Assembly (NCBI RefSeq): GCF_005503535.1
Contig: NZ_SCNN01000001.1
Span: forward strand, 124,001 to 188,000
Origin: Mesorhizobium comanense
GTDB taxonomy: Bacteria; Pseudomonadota; Alphaproteobacteria; Rhizobiales; Rhizobiaceae
Direction: 5' to 3'
DNA length: 64,000 nucleotides
Below, piece by piece: positions 62,841 through 64,000 of the stretch. The notes beneath the pieces are model-generated. The model had not been told where the DNA came from, did not search any database, and worked only from the letters and a program-made list of their open reading frames with translations. Position 1 is the stretch's first letter. Each line of letters starts with the position of its first letter. The translations under genes were made by a program, and so were the position numbers.

Positions 62841-63614
62841 CTACTCCGCCGCCGCCCGCGCGCCCGCTCTGGCGGCCGCATGCAGGCGCACCGCGTCACC
62901 GAAGGCCCGGAAGATCTTGACCGATATGCTGTCGGACTTGACCCAGTATTCCGGATGCCACTGAACGCCGACGGCGAAGGCGCGGGCGCCCTTGACCGAC
63001 ACCGCTTCGACCGTGCCATCGGTGGCGACGGCCTCGATCTCCAGCTTCGACCCAAGTCGGTCGATCGCCTGGCGGTGCAACGAATTGACCTTGATGTCGC
63101 CGGGGCCGAAAACGCCGGCAAGGCAGCTGCCCGGCTTGATCGAAACGGTCTGGTGGATGGCGAAGCGTTCGTCCTGGATATCGCTCACCGGCGCGCGATG
63201 GTCGAGCGAGCCCTCGCGTTCCTGGATTTCGGTGCCAAGCGTGCCGCCAAGCGCCACGTTCAACTCCTGGATGCCGCGGCAAATGGCAAGCAGCGGCACG
63301 CCGCGCTCGATCGCCTTGCGGATCAGCGGCAGCGTGGTGGAGTCGCGCGCGGGGTCATAGGGACCATTCGCCTCGCTGGCATCGCCGCCATAGAGCGAGG
63401 GATCGACATTGGATTTCGAGCCGGTGAGCATGACCCCGTCGACGGAAGCCAGAAGTTCGTCGAAGTCGAGCCGGCCGCCGAAGGAAGGCACGAGCAGGGG
63501 GAAGACACCGGCTCCCGTGATCGCCGCTTCCAGATATTGCTGCGGGGCGGCATGCCAGGTGTAGTTATCGAACTGACGGACGTCGGTCGATATGGCGACG
63601 AGCGGCTGATGCAT
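62841..63614 (-). CDS. Gamma-glutamyl-gamma-aminobutyrate hydrolase-family protein
   Basis: A 257-residue class I glutamine amidotransferase-like hydrolase. The nucleophile Cys is in LLAICRGIQELNVALGG near residue 100; the His-x-Glu pair is in GVQWHPEYWV near residue 218. Related enzymes (E. coli PuuD) cleave gamma-glutamyl-GABA in putrescine breakdown. The GS-like ligase and aminotransferase at 51-54 kb could supply such a substrate, although they lie 9 kb away. It converges on the Inh-like gene. Confidence 0.88.
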   Translation of the reverse strand: MHQPLVAISTDVRQFDNYTWHAAPQQYLEAAITGAGVFPLLVPSFGGRLDFDELLASVDGVMLTGSKSNVDPSLYGGDASEANGPYDPARDSTTLPLIRKAIERGVPLLAICRGIQELNVALGGTLGTEIQEREGSLDHRAPVSDIQDERFAIHQTVSIKPGSCLAGVFGPGDIKVNSLHRQAIDRLGSKLEIEAVATDGTVEAVSVKGARAFAVGVQWHPEYWVKSDSISVKIFRAFGDAVRLHAAARAGARAAAE

Positions 63615-63757
63615 TTTGGATCGGGTTTCCAGCTGGACACGGGTATATCGCCTGCAAAATAGGCGATCTCAAGGCATTTTTCCATGCCAAGTTACGGCGT
63701 GTCGAATGGGCCACGAAACCATCCGTTAGACTATAGTTGCAAGTTCGCACGGGCTGA

Positions 63758-64000
<243 letters not shown>

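Overview
The window is high-GC DNA from an alphaproteobacterium of the order Hyphomicrobiales, most probably Mesorhizobium or a close relative. The reasons are three tandem DUF680-type small exported proteins (a family essentially confined to Mesorhizobium), the rhizobial aglR-aglEFGAK gene order, a GTTC-N7-GTTC LexA box, and several rhizobial-looking palindromic intergenic repeats. It reads as chromosome: catabolic and transport operons, with no tRNA, rRNA, CRISPR array, transposase or phage gene seen.

Layout. 0-3.4 kb (minus strand): a translationally coupled cassette of a PqqD-like protein, an HPr-kinase-like P-loop protein and three family 2 glycosyltransferases. 3.5-6.2 kb (minus): a gbcA-gbcB-like Rieske monooxygenase and reductase preceded by a clear cobalamin riboswitch. 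6.7-7.5 kb (plus): the DUF680 triplet. 7.6-15.6 kb: the alpha-glucoside uptake and hydrolysis operon aglE-F-G-A-K with divergent LacI-type regulator and two AAAGCGCTTT operators. 15.7-17.3 kb: an orphan membrane protein and a transglutaminase-like protein. 17.3-20.1 kb (minus): ECF sigma factor, membrane anti-sigma and exported subtilase. 20.3-30.8 kb (minus): a peptide/nickel-type ABC transporter with two paralogous Tat-exported binding proteins and a double-NBD ATPase, flanked by a phosphodiesterase/phosphatase-fold enzyme, a CocE/NonD hydrolase and a deaminase.

30.9-48.1 kb is a purine/ureide catabolic region: ureidoglycolate lyase, ureidoglycine aminohydrolase, a PuuE-UraD fusion, HIU hydrolase, XdhABC, the membrane cytochrome-c urate oxidase PuuD, guanine deaminase and a glycerate 2-kinase. 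Together they cover guanine -> xanthine -> urate -> HIU -> OHCU -> allantoin -> (allantoate, whose hydrolase is not here) -> ureidoglycine -> ureidoglycolate -> glyoxylate; the kinase fits the onward glycerate route. A PhzF protein, two LLM flavin monooxygenases and a LysR regulator are interspersed.

48.3-51.0 kb (minus): a UdgX-type uracil-DNA glycosylase fusion and its partner radical SAM protein under a LexA box. 51.1-53.9 kb: a glutamine-synthetase-like ligase and class III aminotransferase. 54-57 kb: a small exported protein, WD40 protein, small Imm45-like protein and His-rich CobW-family GTPase. 57.4-64 kb: MarR, AraC, DUF2000 and EamA proteins, a LacI regulator that seems to start at CTG coupled to a 2-hydroxyacid dehydrogenase, an Inh-type inhibitor, a gamma-glutamyl hydrolase and the start of a Tat-exported binding protein.

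The observations most worth following are the B12 riboswitch in front of a B12-independent betaine-type demethylase, the palindromic element read in frame through xdhC, the PqqD/HprK-like/glycosyltransferase cassette, and the SOS-controlled UdgX/radical SAM pair. All assignments come from reading the sequence and recalled family knowledge; no database search was run.
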